This document shows positions 5,290 through 5,374 of a DNA stretch of 5,374 nucleotides, in pieces (positions within the stretch are counted from its first letter, which is position 1; each line of letters begins with the position of its first letter). A program made the position numbers and the translations under genes. This DNA comes from Chloroflexota bacterium. Lineage in GTDB: Bacteria > Chloroflexota > Anaerolineae > Fen-1058. The notes under the pieces were generated by a model. The model was not told where the DNA came from and did no database searches. It saw only the letters and a program-made list of their open reading frames with translations. The stretch is from positions 1-5,374 of the forward strand of contig JACRBO010000451.1 of assembly GCA_016219235.1 (NCBI GenBank), given 5' to 3'.

Positions 5290-5374
5290 TCACCGAATGG
5301 GCAGGTATGAATTCATCAGGCCGAACATCAGCTCAGCAATTCTCATTTTGGCAGCAGAGGCGGCTCCCACGCCG
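5290..5374 (-). CDS. Possible C-terminal end of a further - strand gene (partial)
   Basis: The - strand is open from the right edge to a TGA at 5290-5292 and would encode a tail with plausible protein character (AAKMRIAELMFGLMNSYLPIR). I cannot assign a family from 27 residues. An overlapping + strand frame (from an ATG at 5246 or 5297) is also open to the edge, but it has no Shine-Dalgarno or promoter, so I favour the - strand reading weakly. The ferredoxin promoter starts just after this stop. Confidence 0.3.
   Translation of the reverse strand, partial: GVGAASAAKMRIAELMFGLMNSYLPIR

Noticed and set aside
5246..5374. A + strand gene start at 5246 or 5297 running off the right edge
   Set aside because: No Shine-Dalgarno, and the nearest + strand -35/-10 pair has a spacer of about 12 bp; the opposite strand reading looks slightly better.

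Overview
The window reads as ordinary chromosome from a bacterium of moderately high GC. The best guess is a Chloroflexota-like lineage, possibly a thermophilic or mat-dwelling one. That guess rests on three things: the mix of genes (a secreted clan GH-A hydrolase paired with a long TPR protein, a small DUF5678-like protein, a Chlorobium-type ferredoxin), the codon usage, and degenerate 7- and 8-bp tandem repeats at gene ends. No single marker fixes the phylum. There are no rRNA or tRNA genes, transposase genes or CRISPR arrays.

Left half, + strand: a long TPR protein enters from beyond the left edge. It has about 14 repeats and carries a single-base frameshift near 344-347. Its stop overlaps the start of a secreted glycoside-hydrolase-like protein (1562-2959) by one base (TAATG), so the two are very probably translated as a coupled pair. 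An envelope or extracellular polysaccharide role is plausible for the pair.

Right half, - strand: a class II tRNA nucleotidyltransferase with an HD domain (CCA-adding type, 4492-2999) converges on the hydrolase gene. Upstream of it lies a small DUF5678-like gene (4791-4576). That gene has a good sigma70-type promoter whose 17-bp spacer holds a perfect 12-bp palindrome, and it is probably transcribed as a leaderless mRNA. Further right is a 62-residue 2[4Fe-4S] ferredoxin (5150-4962) with its own promoter, a clear Shine-Dalgarno and a 3' hairpin, so it looks monocistronic. The last 85 bases may hold the C-terminal end of another - strand gene.

The most unusual layer is the short-period repeats. 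A heptamer array (RAGTAAY) sits as an inverted repeat between the two convergent genes. An octamer array (GACAAGAT) sits as an inverted repeat between the DUF5678-like gene and cca. A third heptamer array (GCATCTT) lies inside the signal-peptide codons of the hydrolase. The two inverted arrays supply the actual stop codons of three genes. Because 7 and 8 are not multiples of 3, each array places stops in all three frames for ribosomes entering it.
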